From NCBI GenBank assembly GCA_903919045.1, contig CAIXGU010000254.1, positions 1 to 43,764 on the forward strand: a DNA stretch of 43,764 bases, read 5' to 3'. The position numbers and the translations under genes were made by a program. The notes beneath the pieces were generated by a model. The model made no database searches and was not told where the DNA came from. It saw only the letters and a list, made by a program, of their open reading frames with translations. Source of the DNA: an uncultured Eubacteriales bacterium. GTDB lineage: Bacteria; Bacillota; Clostridia; Saccharofermentanales; UBA5734. Position 1 is the stretch's first letter, and the number at the start of each line of letters is the position of its first letter. Of this stretch, positions 26,513 through 35,557 are shown one piece after another.

Positions 26513-27889
26513 ATGCTGCGCAAGCTTCCCTGGTTCGCCCCGGACGGCGGGCTCGAGTACGAATACGCCCAGGCGGTCTCGGAAGGCCTGCCGGTGCAGG
26601 CGATGCAGGCGCGATTCGAGGCGGCGGCCTCCCTCGAGCCCGGAAGCCCGGAGCGGATCCGCCTCGCCGTCGCGCTCCACGAGGAGGTCGCCGCCCTCGC
26701 GGCGGCGCATCCGGAAGCCGCCGCCGCGGAGCCCTCCGACCTGGAGGGGATCCTGGCGCTCGCGCCCGCACCGCCGGACCTGCCGCCTCCGGACACGGAC
26801 GACGGGCTCCGGTACGACCGCGTCTACGGCGCCTGGCTCGGACGCTGCGCCGGCTGCCTGCTGGGACAGCCCGTCGAGGGCTGGGATCGCGCGCGGATCG
26901 AAGGATTCTGCCGCGAGACCGGCAACCTGCCGGTCCGCGGATACCTGCGGTCGGACGTCCCCGAAGGGATCCGCGCGACGTACCGCGTCGCCGACCGGCT
27001 CGACTGGGCCGGCGGGAAGACCGTGAACTGGCTCAACAACGTCGCCTGCATGCCCGAGGACGACGACACGAACTACACGATCCTCGGCCTCCGCATCCTC
27101 GAGACGTACGGCCCCGGCTTCACGTCGGACGACGTCGCCGAGGCCTGGCTGCAGAACCTGCCGATGCTCCACCTGTGCACGGCGGAGCGCGTCGCCTACC
27201 GGAACGTCGCGAACGGGATCTTCCCGCCGGCCAGCGCCGCTTTCCGCAATCCGTTCCGCGAATGGATCGGAGCGCAGATCCGCGCCGACTTCTTCGGCTA
27301 CATCGCGCCGGGCGACCCGCGGCGCGCGGCGTCGGCCGCCCATCGCGACGCCGCCGTCTCGCACGTCCGCAACGGGATCTACGGCGAGATGTGGGTCGCC
27401 GCGATGCTCGCCGCGGCCGCCGTCACGCAGGACGCCGGGCTCGTGCTCGAAGCCGGCCTGTCCGTCGTTCCGGCCGGGAGCCGGCTCGCGGCGGCCGTCC
27501 GCGGCATCGCCGAGGCGCATCGCCGGGGCGAAGGCGTCCGGGAGACGGTCGACGGGATCCACGCGCGGCATCGGGAGAGCTGGGAGCATGACTGGTGCCA
27601 CGTCCTCTCCAACGCGCAGGTGGTCGCCGCGGCGCTGCTCTACGGCGGCGGGGACCTCGGTACGACGCTCGGCATCGCGCTGACCAGCGGCTTCGACACC
27701 GACTGCAACGGCGCGACCGCGGGCAGCCTCGTCGGGATGATGCGCGGCGCCTCCGCGCTGCCCGCGGAATGGATCGCCCCGCTCCGCGACACGGTCCTAT
27801 CGGGAGTCGACGGCATGGGCAGGGCCGCCCTCTCGGACCTGGCCCGCCGCACGATGGCCTTCGTCCGGCTTCCGGACGCCGGCGCCTGA
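26513..27889 (+). CDS. ADP-ribosylglycohydrolase-family (ARH-fold) protein
   Basis: YGAWLGRCAGCLLGQPVEGW, EDDDTNYTILGL and SGFDTDCNGATAGSLVGMMRG correspond to ARH metal-binding motifs; about 95-aa N-terminal extension. Confidence 0.88.
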   Translation: MLRKLPWFAPDGGLEYEYAQAVSEGLPVQAMQARFEAAASLEPGSPERIRLAVALHEEVAALAAAHPEAAAAEPSDLEGILALAPAPPDLPPPDTDDGLRYDRVYGAWLGRCAGCLLGQPVEGWDRARIEGFCRETGNLPVRGYLRSDVPEGIRATYRVADRLDWAGGKTVNWLNNVACMPEDDDTNYTILGLRILETYGPGFTSDDVAEAWLQNLPMLHLCTAERVAYRNVANGIFPPASAAFRNPFREWIGAQIRADFFGYIAPGDPRRAASAAHRDAAVSHVRNGIYGEMWVAAMLAAAAVTQDAGLVLEAGLSVVPAGSRLAAAVRGIAEAHRRGEGVRETVDGIHARHRESWEHDWCHVLSNAQVVAAALLYGGGDLGTTLGIALTSGFDTDCNGATAGSLVGMMRGASALPAEWIAPLRDTVLSGVDGMGRAALSDLARRTMAFVRLPDAGA

Positions 27890-27899
27890 CGCCGCCGCC

Positions 27900-30800
27900 A
27901 TGGCAGGACCGGATCCGACCGCCCCGTTCGCGCTGGTCCCGACCGTCCTCGTCCGACGGTCGGCCCGCGGTCCGCAGCGGATCCTTCGGATCGAGAGCCG
28001 GACCGTCGCGGGGGACGCCGAGGCGGTCCTCTTCGGGCCCGACGGACCGCTCGGTGCGACGCGCGGACCGTTGCGCCCCGGCGCCTTCCTCGAGGCCGAG
28101 GTGCCGGAGCCGGAGGCGCCGATCGCGCTCCGCGCCTTCCTTTCCCTCGACGGCGCACCGGCGGTCCCGCTGGATCTCCAGCTCGCCCCTGCGCGGCGCT
28201 GGTCGGTCCATCTCGTCCAGGCCTCCCATCATGACCTGGGCTACACGTCGCTGCCGTCGATCGTGAAGGCGGAGCAGGTCCGCTGGCTGGAGGAAACGCT
28301 CGAATTCTGCCGGGAGAGCGACGGGGAGCCGGAGGACGCCCGGTTCCGGGCCGTCATCGAGCAGGCGTGGTCGCTCGAGGCCTTCTTCGCGTCCGCCCGC
28401 CCCGCGCATCGACGGGAGATGGCCCGCCGCCTCCGGGAAGGACGCCTGGAATGCGGCGCGACGTTCGGGAACATGGTGACCGAGTCCCTGGGCCACGCCG
28501 AAATGCTCCGCTGCCTCGAGCCGGCGGCGGCGCTCGCGCGCCGGTACGGCTTCGTCCTCACGAGCGCCGAACACAACGACATCCCGGGCTTTTCCTGGGG
28601 ACTCGCCGCCGCGCTCTCCGCCGCCCGCATCCGCCTGCTGGTCCTCGGCCTGCCCCTGTACCACCTCTGGGGCGGAGAGGGCATCGAAGCGCTCTGGGAC
28701 GAACGCGTCCTCTTCGGGCGCGGCGTTCCCACCGTCGCGCGGTACGCCGCCCCGGACGGCGGGCAGGTCCTCCTCTGGAGCGGCAATCGGGGCTGCGGCG
28801 GGGATGCGCGGACGCGGATCGACGCGCTGCCCGACCATCTCGGCGGACTCGAGGCGAACGGCTATCCGCATGACATCCTCCGGTGGGCCGTGCAGGGAGC
28901 CGCCCGCGACAATTCCCCGTACATCCCGGGCTATGTCGCCTTCGTGAAGGACTGGAACGAGCGCTACGCCTCCCCGCGGCTGGTCGTGTCGACGAACGCC
29001 CGCTTCCTGCGCGACTTCGAGGAGCGCCTCGCGCATCCGCTGCCGACGGTCCGCGGCGATCTTCCCGGACAGGACTACCCCTCCGGCCTGCTGTCCGTCG
29101 CCCGCGCCACGACCGTGAACCGGTCCACGCAGCGCCGCCTCCCGGAAACAGAAAGCCTCGCTGCCGTCGCCCGGCTGCACGGCGCAGCGGACCCGCCGCT
29201 CGGGACCGTCCGGCAGGCCTGGGACGACCTGCTCGCCTACGACGAGCACGCCTTCGGACTGCATTTCCCGGCGGGACCGGCCGCCGCCGCCGCCGAAGCG
29301 GAGAAGTCGCTGGCCGCCCTCCGGAGCGCGGCGCTCGTCCACGACGCGTCCTGCCGGACGTTCGCGGCGCTCCTCGACGGCCTTCCGCCGGTACCGGACG
29401 GATGCTGGCTGGCCGTGCGCAATCCGTCGCCGCACCGGGCGACGCGGCCGGTGCGGACGTCGCTCCGGGAGATCGACAATTTCCTCGGGGACCTCCACGC
29501 CGTGCCTCCGGAACAGGATCCGGCCGGCCAGGGCCTTCTCGTCGGCGTGCCGCTGGGCAACCGGTGGCACGACTTCCCGCCGGATGCCTTCCTGCAGGGG
29601 GCGTTCCGCCTCGTGGACGCGAACGGCGGGAACGTGCCGTTCTCCCTCACGCTCGCCGAGGAGCTGCGCATGGACGAGGACGCCGCCCGGCGGGCGGGCC
29701 TTGGGCGGAGCGGCGGCCGCATCGACTTCCAGCCGACGGCGACGGGACTGCTCGTCGACCTCTCGTTCGTGGCGACGGATCTGCCGGCCTGCGGCGTCGC
29801 GCTCTATCGCCTGGTCCCGTCGACGGAAGCCCGGCCGGTCGCGCGGTACGTCCCCTGCCGGGAGGGGGCGGTCGAGAACGCGTTCTATCGCCTCTCGGTC
29901 CGGGAGGGGCGCGTGCGCATCCGCAGCTTGGCGCTGGGGAAGGAGCTGCTGGAGGAGGACGGCCCCGACCTGCCCTTCCAGTTCCTCGTCGCGTCGGGAG
30001 GCGACCCGCCCGTCCGAGGCGCGGCGACAGGCTTCCGGACGCTGGAGTCCCCCGTGGTCCGCGCCCTCCGGATCGACGGGACCGCGCCGGGGCACCCGAG
30101 GACGGCGGTGACGCTGGTCCTCCACGAGGGTCTCGACCGGATCGACTTCCGCGTGGAAGCGCTCAAGGACGACGATCCCCTCCTCGACGTCCAGCTGGCC
30201 GTCCCGCTGGCCGCGGATTCGCCCCGCCTGCTCTGCGACGGGGTCCTCTCCGCAGCGGAGCCCGGCTGCGACTGGATCGCCCCGGTCCGGGCGGGCGCCG
30301 TCCCGGTCGGCGAGTGGGTGGTCCTGAACGATGCGGACCATGCCGTGCTGCTGGGGTCGCTGTCCCCGATGGCGGGCTACGACGAGCCGACGCCGGCGAA
30401 CGTCTCCTTCGCCCACCGGTCCGTCTACCGACGGGACGCGGAACGGCCGTTCAAGGGTCCCGCCCGGAGCGGACGGCTCTACTGGCATCTGTTCGACAAC
30501 GATTTCGGCACGAACTTCGCCGTGACCCAGAGCGGACGCTTCGGATTCGCCGGGACGCTCCGTGCCTTCCGCGATCCCCTATCGGAAGCCGAGGCGGACC
30601 GCGCGGCCCGGTCGCTGCAGGAGGCCGCGGCGACGCAGTTCCGCCGGGGCCGGGAAGACGCCGGGCCTATGGACTTCCCGTTCGGCCGGGACCTCGTCCG
30701 CCTGCCGGACGACCTGCGCCTGCTCCGCCTCGAGGCGATGCCGGACAGGGATGCCTACAGGGTCGCGGTCTGGAACCGATCGGACCGGCCGCGCCGCGCG

Positions 30801-30995
30801 CGGCTGGAGTTCCCCGGAACGCGCGTCGGGCGCGTCCGGCGGACGACGGCGACCGGAGAGGCGATCGGCGCGGTGCGTGCGGAACCGGAGGCCGTCCCGC
30901 TCGACCTCCCGCCACATGGCATCTCGTTCCTCGCGATGACGCTGGTCCGGCGCGATGCGGCGCCACCGGACCTTTCGGAAGGAGAGCGACGATGA
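27900..30995 (+). CDS. Divergent GH38-like glycoside hydrolase (1031 aa)
   Basis: WSVHLVQASHHDLGYTSLPS start of a GH38-type barrel, TSAEHNDIPGFSWGLAAAL candidate nucleophile region, long C-terminal beta domains. Confidence 0.75.
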   Translation: MAGPDPTAPFALVPTVLVRRSARGPQRILRIESRTVAGDAEAVLFGPDGPLGATRGPLRPGAFLEAEVPEPEAPIALRAFLSLDGAPAVPLDLQLAPARRWSVHLVQASHHDLGYTSLPSIVKAEQVRWLEETLEFCRESDGEPEDARFRAVIEQAWSLEAFFASARPAHRREMARRLREGRLECGATFGNMVTESLGHAEMLRCLEPAAALARRYGFVLTSAEHNDIPGFSWGLAAALSAARIRLLVLGLPLYHLWGGEGIEALWDERVLFGRGVPTVARYAAPDGGQVLLWSGNRGCGGDARTRIDALPDHLGGLEANGYPHDILRWAVQGAARDNSPYIPGYVAFVKDWNERYASPRLVVSTNARFLRDFEERLAHPLPTVRGDLPGQDYPSGLLSVARATTVNRSTQRRLPETESLAAVARLHGAADPPLGTVRQAWDDLLAYDEHAFGLHFPAGPAAAAAEAEKSLAALRSAALVHDASCRTFAALLDGLPPVPDGCWLAVRNPSPHRATRPVRTSLREIDNFLGDLHAVPPEQDPAGQGLLVGVPLGNRWHDFPPDAFLQGAFRLVDANGGNVPFSLTLAEELRMDEDAARRAGLGRSGGRIDFQPTATGLLVDLSFVATDLPACGVALYRLVPSTEARPVARYVPCREGAVENAFYRLSVREGRVRIRSLALGKELLEEDGPDLPFQFLVASGGDPPVRGAATGFRTLESPVVRALRIDGTAPGHPRTAVTLVLHEGLDRIDFRVEALKDDDPLLDVQLAVPLAADSPRLLCDGVLSAAEPGCDWIAPVRAGAVPVGEWVVLNDADHAVLLGSLSPMAGYDEPTPANVSFAHRSVYRRDAERPFKGPARSGRLYWHLFDNDFGTNFAVTQSGRFGFAGTLRAFRDPLSEAEADRAARSLQEAAATQFRRGREDAGPMDFPFGRDLVRLPDDLRLLRLEAMPDRDAYRVAVWNRSDRPRRARLEFPGTRVGRVRRTTATGEAIGAVRAEPEAVPLDLPPHGISFLAMTLVRRDAAPPDLSEGERR

Positions 30996-32353
30996 ATGGA
31001 AAGATCGCCCTGATCGGTGCCGGAAGCGGGATGTTCTCCCTGAACCTCGTCCGGGACCTGTGCCTCGCCCCGGGGCTGTCCGGGATGGAGGTCTGCCTGA
31101 TGGACATCGACCCGGAGAGGCTGGACGGCATCCACCGCTTCTGCGTCCGCTACGCGGCGGAGGTCGGCGCCCCTCTCTCGGTCACGAAGACCCTGTCCCG
31201 CGCGGAGGCGCTCGCAGGAGCTTCCTTCGTCGTCCACACGGCGCTGGCCGCCTCCCATGCGAAGCTGCGCGAGGGCTGGGCCATCGCGGAGCGTCTCGGC
31301 TACCGCTTCGGCGGAAGCCTGCAGATCCTCCACGACGAGGCCTTCTGGATCAATTTCCACCAGTTCCGCCTCATGGAGGACATCCTGCTCGACATCCGGC
31401 GGATCTGCCCCTCGGCGTGGTACCTCGTGGTCGCCAATCCCGTCGTGACGGGCATCACGTACCTCAAGAGGAAGTATCCGGATTCGAACATCGTCGGGAT
31501 GTGCCACGGCTTCGGCGCCATCTATCGCCTCGCCGACCTGCTCGGACTTCCGAAGGACGGGATTTCCTTCGAAAGCATCGGGGTCAACCACTTCGTCTTC
31601 CTGAACAGGTTCCTGTTCAAGGGCGAGGACGCCTATCCGCTGCTCGACCGATGGATCCGGGAGAAGAGCGAAGCGCATTTCGCGAAGGTCTGGTATTCCG
31701 ATTTCGAAGGCCCCATGGTCGTCGACCTCTACCGGAAGTACGGCCTGTGGCCGGTCGGGGACACCGCGACGCCGGGAGGCGGCTCCTGGCCGTGGTGGTA
31801 CCACACGGACGACGAGACCGCCGAAGCGTGGCGGGAGAAGCCCATCGAGGGATATCTGGGCTATTTCGGCTGGGTGGAGTCGCAGGCGAAGCGGATCCGG
31901 GAAGCGTCGGCGCGCTCCGACCTGCGGCTGACGGAGGAATTCCCGCCGCAGGCGTCGGGAGAGCCCGTCGTCCCCCTGATCGAGGCCCTGCATGCCGGCG
32001 TCGAGCGGGTGGTCATCGTGAACATCCTCAACGACGCGGAGTACGTCCCCGGACTCCCCCGGGACTTCGCCGTCGAGATCCCCGCGCTCTGCAGCGCGAA
32101 GGGCATCCAGGGCATCCGGTGCAATCCCCTCCCGCGGCAGATCCTGTCCTTCGTGCACCGCGACAAGATCGCACCCTGCGAGATGGAGCTCGCCGCCTTC
32201 GAGCAGGGCTCCTACGACCTGCTCCTCGCCATGGTGATGATGGATCCGTTCACCCGCAGCGAGCGCCAGGCGAGGGAGCTGCTGGACGCGATCCTCGCGC
32301 TCGAGTGGAACGGCGCGATGCGGGAGCATTACCGCCGCGAACCGCTCCGGTAG
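30992..32353 (+). CDS. Glycoside hydrolase family 4 (NAD+/metal-dependent)
   Basis: ATGA overlap; KIALIGAGSGMFSLNLVRDL Rossmann start, VGMCHGFGAIYRLADLLG, FESIGVNHFVF, HRDKIAPCEMELAAFEQGSYDLLL. Confidence 0.9.
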   Translation: MNGKIALIGAGSGMFSLNLVRDLCLAPGLSGMEVCLMDIDPERLDGIHRFCVRYAAEVGAPLSVTKTLSRAEALAGASFVVHTALAASHAKLREGWAIAERLGYRFGGSLQILHDEAFWINFHQFRLMEDILLDIRRICPSAWYLVVANPVVTGITYLKRKYPDSNIVGMCHGFGAIYRLADLLGLPKDGISFESIGVNHFVFLNRFLFKGEDAYPLLDRWIREKSEAHFAKVWYSDFEGPMVVDLYRKYGLWPVGDTATPGGGSWPWWYHTDDETAEAWREKPIEGYLGYFGWVESQAKRIREASARSDLRLTEEFPPQASGEPVVPLIEALHAGVERVVIVNILNDAEYVPGLPRDFAVEIPALCSAKGIQGIRCNPLPRQILSFVHRDKIAPCEMELAAFEQGSYDLLLAMVMMDPFTRSERQARELLDAILALEWNGAMREHYRREPLR

Positions 32354-32418
32354 GGGAGGACCTCGCGATCGGAACGAGCGGTGCGGCGCAGCCGGTTGCG
32401 GCGAAGCCGCGGAGGAGG

Positions 32419-32895
32419 TCAGCCTTCCTGGACGTAGTTCTTGAGCGGAGTCCGGTAGATGCCGGGCGTCGAGCCCTCGACGACGGTCGCTCCGACGGCC
32501 TTGGCGTAGAAATCCACGGGGCCCGCGCCGCCGATGAAGGCGTAGGCGTGTCCCTGGGACTTCATGTCCTCGAGGCAGGCGTACAGGAGGCGGGTTCCGA
32601 TCCCAAGCCCCCGGCACGACGGATCGACGCCCGTCGGCCCGAAGAAGCCGCGGCAGGTGGCGTCATGGCACGCGAAGCCGACGACGCAGTCCTCCCGGAC
32701 GGCGAGGAAGCAGGTGATCGGCTGGCGGGAGAAGGCGACGGCGCATTCGCCCTCCCAGCCGGGCCCGAAGGCTTCGGACACCCAGCGGAGGACGGGCTGG
32801 CGGTCATAGGCCAGGGCGCGTCGGATCTCGACGCCGGCATCGGCGGACGGCGGAGCGGGAGGAAGCGCATAGAGTCTCACGAGCATGTCGGGCAT
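32419..32895 (-). CDS. GNAT-family N-acetyltransferase
   Basis: 158 aa MPDMLVRLYALPPAP...; GFFGPTGVDPSCRGLGIGTRLLYACLEDMKSQGHAYAFIGGAGPVDFYAKAVGA; CGGAGGTG RBS. Confidence 0.85.
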   Translation of the reverse strand: MPDMLVRLYALPPAPPSADAGVEIRRALAYDRQPVLRWVSEAFGPGWEGECAVAFSRQPITCFLAVREDCVVGFACHDATCRGFFGPTGVDPSCRGLGIGTRLLYACLEDMKSQGHAYAFIGGAGPVDFYAKAVGATVVEGSTPGIYRTPLKNYVQEG

Positions 32896-32925
32896 GGGGC
32901 ACCTCCGAAGGGTCCTGGGGATCCG

Positions 32926-35547
32926 ATGCGGCATGGGCTCCGGCACACGGGAGCCACCCAGTCGATTATACCTCACGAGAGCCCCGAAAGGGGCCGGGGG
33001 CGCGGCCGGACGATCCACGTCGCACCCCACGCGCACGTCGATCTCGCCTGGTACTGGACCCGGGAGGAGACGCGGCCCCTCCTCCGGGACATCTTCGACG
33101 GGGCCCTGCTGCCCCTGATGGAGGCGGACCCTGCGTTCCGCTTCACGCAGGACCAGGCCTTCCTCTTCGAAGAGCTCCAGGCCATCCTTCCGCCCGATCG
33201 CTGGGAGCGGCTCCGCTCGCTCGTCGCGGAGGGGCGCCTCGAGCCGGCCGGGGGCCTCTACGTGCAGCCGGAATTCGCGGAGCCCTGCGGGGAGAGCCTC
33301 GTGCGGCAGCTCCTCTACGGACGCCGCTCCTTCGAGGCGATGTTCGGCCGAACGGTCGACTGCCTCTGGAACGTCGACTCCTTCGGCCAGACGTCCCAGC
33401 TCCCGCAGCTCGCCCTGCAGAGCGGTATCCGTCGCATGGCTTTCATGCGCGGCATGCCGTCCGACGAGGCGGCGGAGGCGCCGACGGAATTCCTCCTGCG
33501 CGGCCCGGACGGCTCCCGGATCCTCTGCCACTGGATGGCGGGCACGTATTTCATCGGCCGTCATGGACCGATCGCGGAGAAGCTGGCGCTCCTCTCCTCG
33601 AAATGCACGACGGATGCGCTCCTCCTTCCGTTCGGCGGGGACCTGTACCGACACCGCCAATCCGCCCGGGAGATCGCCGCGCTCGTCGAGGACGCCGCGC
33701 GGGCCGCCGGGGTTCCGTTCCGGGAGGTCCGCGTCTCCACGGCTTCGGCGTTCTTCGACGATGTGGAGGCCTCCGCGGACTCGGGGTCCGCGGCCCTCCC
33801 GGAACGGGCGACGGACCTCTCCGTACCGCTGCACCTGCAGGATCTCCGAGGCACCTTCGCGAACCGGATCAGCCTCAAGCTCGCGAACCGCCGCGCCGAG
33901 CGCGCGGTCCTCGCCGCCGAGGCGCTGCTCGCGCTCCTGGGCGGCGACGCGGCGGAACTGGACCCGCTGTGGAAAGAAGTCCTCTTCTGCCAGTTCCACG
34001 ACATCCTGGGAGGCAGCTGCATCGATGCCGTCGCGGAGGATGCCGCGACGCGGCTGGCCGAGGCGGAGGCGTCGGCGGTGAGCCTGATCGGAAGGCGGCT
34101 CGGTGCCCGGGAAGGCGGACCCTTCCTCTCCGTCCTGAATCCGTCCGCCGCACGAATCGCCCCCATCCGGGCGGAGGCTTCCTTCCCGAAGGGCGCATTC
34201 TCCGGAGGCTTCGACGCCGTCGGGGAGGACGGCCCGCACCCCTGCGCCCTCTCGTCCCTCGAACGGCATGCCGACGGCTCCCTCGCCCGCGCGCAGGTGG
34301 AATTCATGGCTGCACTGCCTCCCTGGTCGGTCCGGAGCTTCCGGCTGGTCCCCGCCGCGACGTCTCCCGCCGCTCCGGTAGCGGAAGGCCCTCCGGTCCT
34401 GGACAACGGCATCCTGCTCGTGGAGATCGATCCGTCGACCGGGGATCCGCAGCGCATCCTCCACCGGCCTTCCGGACGCGAACTGCTCGACGGTCCCGGC
34501 AATCTCCTGCGCTTCGAGGAGGAGTCGGATCCCGACCTGGAGGGGCGGATCGGCTCCATCGGCCGGTGGGCGGAAGACGGCGAGGCCATTCCGGAGAGGG
34601 TCCTGCAGGGCGCCTCGCCGTCAGGCGCCTGGGTCTCGGTCCGGAAGCGCGTCGACGGGTGCCTCGTCGAGAAGGAGATCCGCCTCATGGCAGGAGAGGA
34701 CCTCGTGCGCTTCACGACGGCGATCGAGGTCCTGGACCGGCGGAACCGGCTCGTCTGGACGGAGTTCGCGGTGCGGGGCGCCCGCGCCGCGCTCCATGCG
34801 GTGCCGTTCGCCATCCTGGAGCGCCCCGACGGTCTCTTCCCATCGGAGCATGCCGCGGGCTTCGCCGTCGATGGGGGCGTCGTCGCCGTGCTGGACCAGG
34901 GCACCTGCGGTCGACGGACCGCGGAAGGACGAATCGGGACGGCTCTCCTGCGCACGATCGCCGACTTCAGGGACTACCGGGCCATGCGCGCCGCCAACGG
35001 CTTCGCAGGAGAAGCGGCCGGCGACTGCACGAAGGCGGCCGAGGTGGGACGCCATGTCTTCCGCTACGCGCTGGCGTTCCGGACCTCGAAGGCCGGAATG
35101 GCGGCGGCGGGCCACGCCTTCAACCACCAACCCTTCGCGTTCCAGTGCACGGAGGAGCGCACGGCGGAACTCTGGACCGGTGCGTCCGAGGGGTTCCTCG
35201 TCACCTCCCTCCGGCCGGCCGACGGATCCGCGGTCCTCCTCCGGGGCTACGAGACGAACGGTGCCGGCGGCACGTCTTCGCTCTCCTTCGCGCGGCGACC
35301 GGTCGCCTTCGAGGCGGCCCCTCTGCTCGAAGTTCCCGCCGGTCATCGGACGGAACGGGACGCGGGGCCGGGCGACCCGGTCCCGGATCCGACGGGGATG
35401 CTCTATGCATTCGACGTGGCGCCCTTCGGGATCCGGACCTTCCGGTTGGTCCCGCACGCCAGCGGCACGTCGGAGTACCGTCCTTCGGGGGAAAGCGGTA
35501 CGATGGGAAATGGACCGGGAGCGGACCTCGCCGGTCCCGAAGCATGA
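32926..35547 (+). CDS. Glycoside hydrolase family 38 (alpha-mannosidase type); start position uncertain
   Basis: IHVAPHAHVDLAWYWTREETRPLL, DCLWNVDSFGQTSQLPQL (nucleophile Asp), LFCQFHDILGGSCID. Nearest in-frame ATG is 32926; the homologous N-terminus lies near 33010. Confidence 0.88.
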   Translation: MRHGLRHTGATQSIIPHESPERGRGRGRTIHVAPHAHVDLAWYWTREETRPLLRDIFDGALLPLMEADPAFRFTQDQAFLFEELQAILPPDRWERLRSLVAEGRLEPAGGLYVQPEFAEPCGESLVRQLLYGRRSFEAMFGRTVDCLWNVDSFGQTSQLPQLALQSGIRRMAFMRGMPSDEAAEAPTEFLLRGPDGSRILCHWMAGTYFIGRHGPIAEKLALLSSKCTTDALLLPFGGDLYRHRQSAREIAALVEDAARAAGVPFREVRVSTASAFFDDVEASADSGSAALPERATDLSVPLHLQDLRGTFANRISLKLANRRAERAVLAAEALLALLGGDAAELDPLWKEVLFCQFHDILGGSCIDAVAEDAATRLAEAEASAVSLIGRRLGAREGGPFLSVLNPSAARIAPIRAEASFPKGAFSGGFDAVGEDGPHPCALSSLERHADGSLARAQVEFMAALPPWSVRSFRLVPAATSPAAPVAEGPPVLDNGILLVEIDPSTGDPQRILHRPSGRELLDGPGNLLRFEEESDPDLEGRIGSIGRWAEDGEAIPERVLQGASPSGAWVSVRKRVDGCLVEKEIRLMAGEDLVRFTTAIEVLDRRNRLVWTEFAVRGARAALHAVPFAILERPDGLFPSEHAAGFAVDGGVVAVLDQGTCGRRTAEGRIGTALLRTIADFRDYRAMRAANGFAGEAAGDCTKAAEVGRHVFRYALAFRTSKAGMAAAGHAFNHQPFAFQCTEERTAELWTGASEGFLVTSLRPADGSAVLLRGYETNGAGGTSSLSFARRPVAFEAAPLLEVPAGHRTERDAGPGDPVPDPTGMLYAFDVAPFGIRTFRLVPHASGTSEYRPSGESGTMGNGPGADLAGPEA
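32965..32970 (-). promoter_or_regulatory. Candidate -10 box TATAAT for the GNAT gene
   Basis: Reverse complement of ATTATA is a perfect TATAAT, 70 nt upstream of the GNAT start; no good -35 found. Confidence 0.35.
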
Positions 35548-35557
35548 GGTGGGACGC

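Noticed and set aside
32354-32418. GCGGC-GAA-GCCGC and GACCTC/GAGGTC pairings between GH4 and GNAT as a terminator
   Set aside because: Short stems in very GC-rich sequence and no T-run; could be chance.
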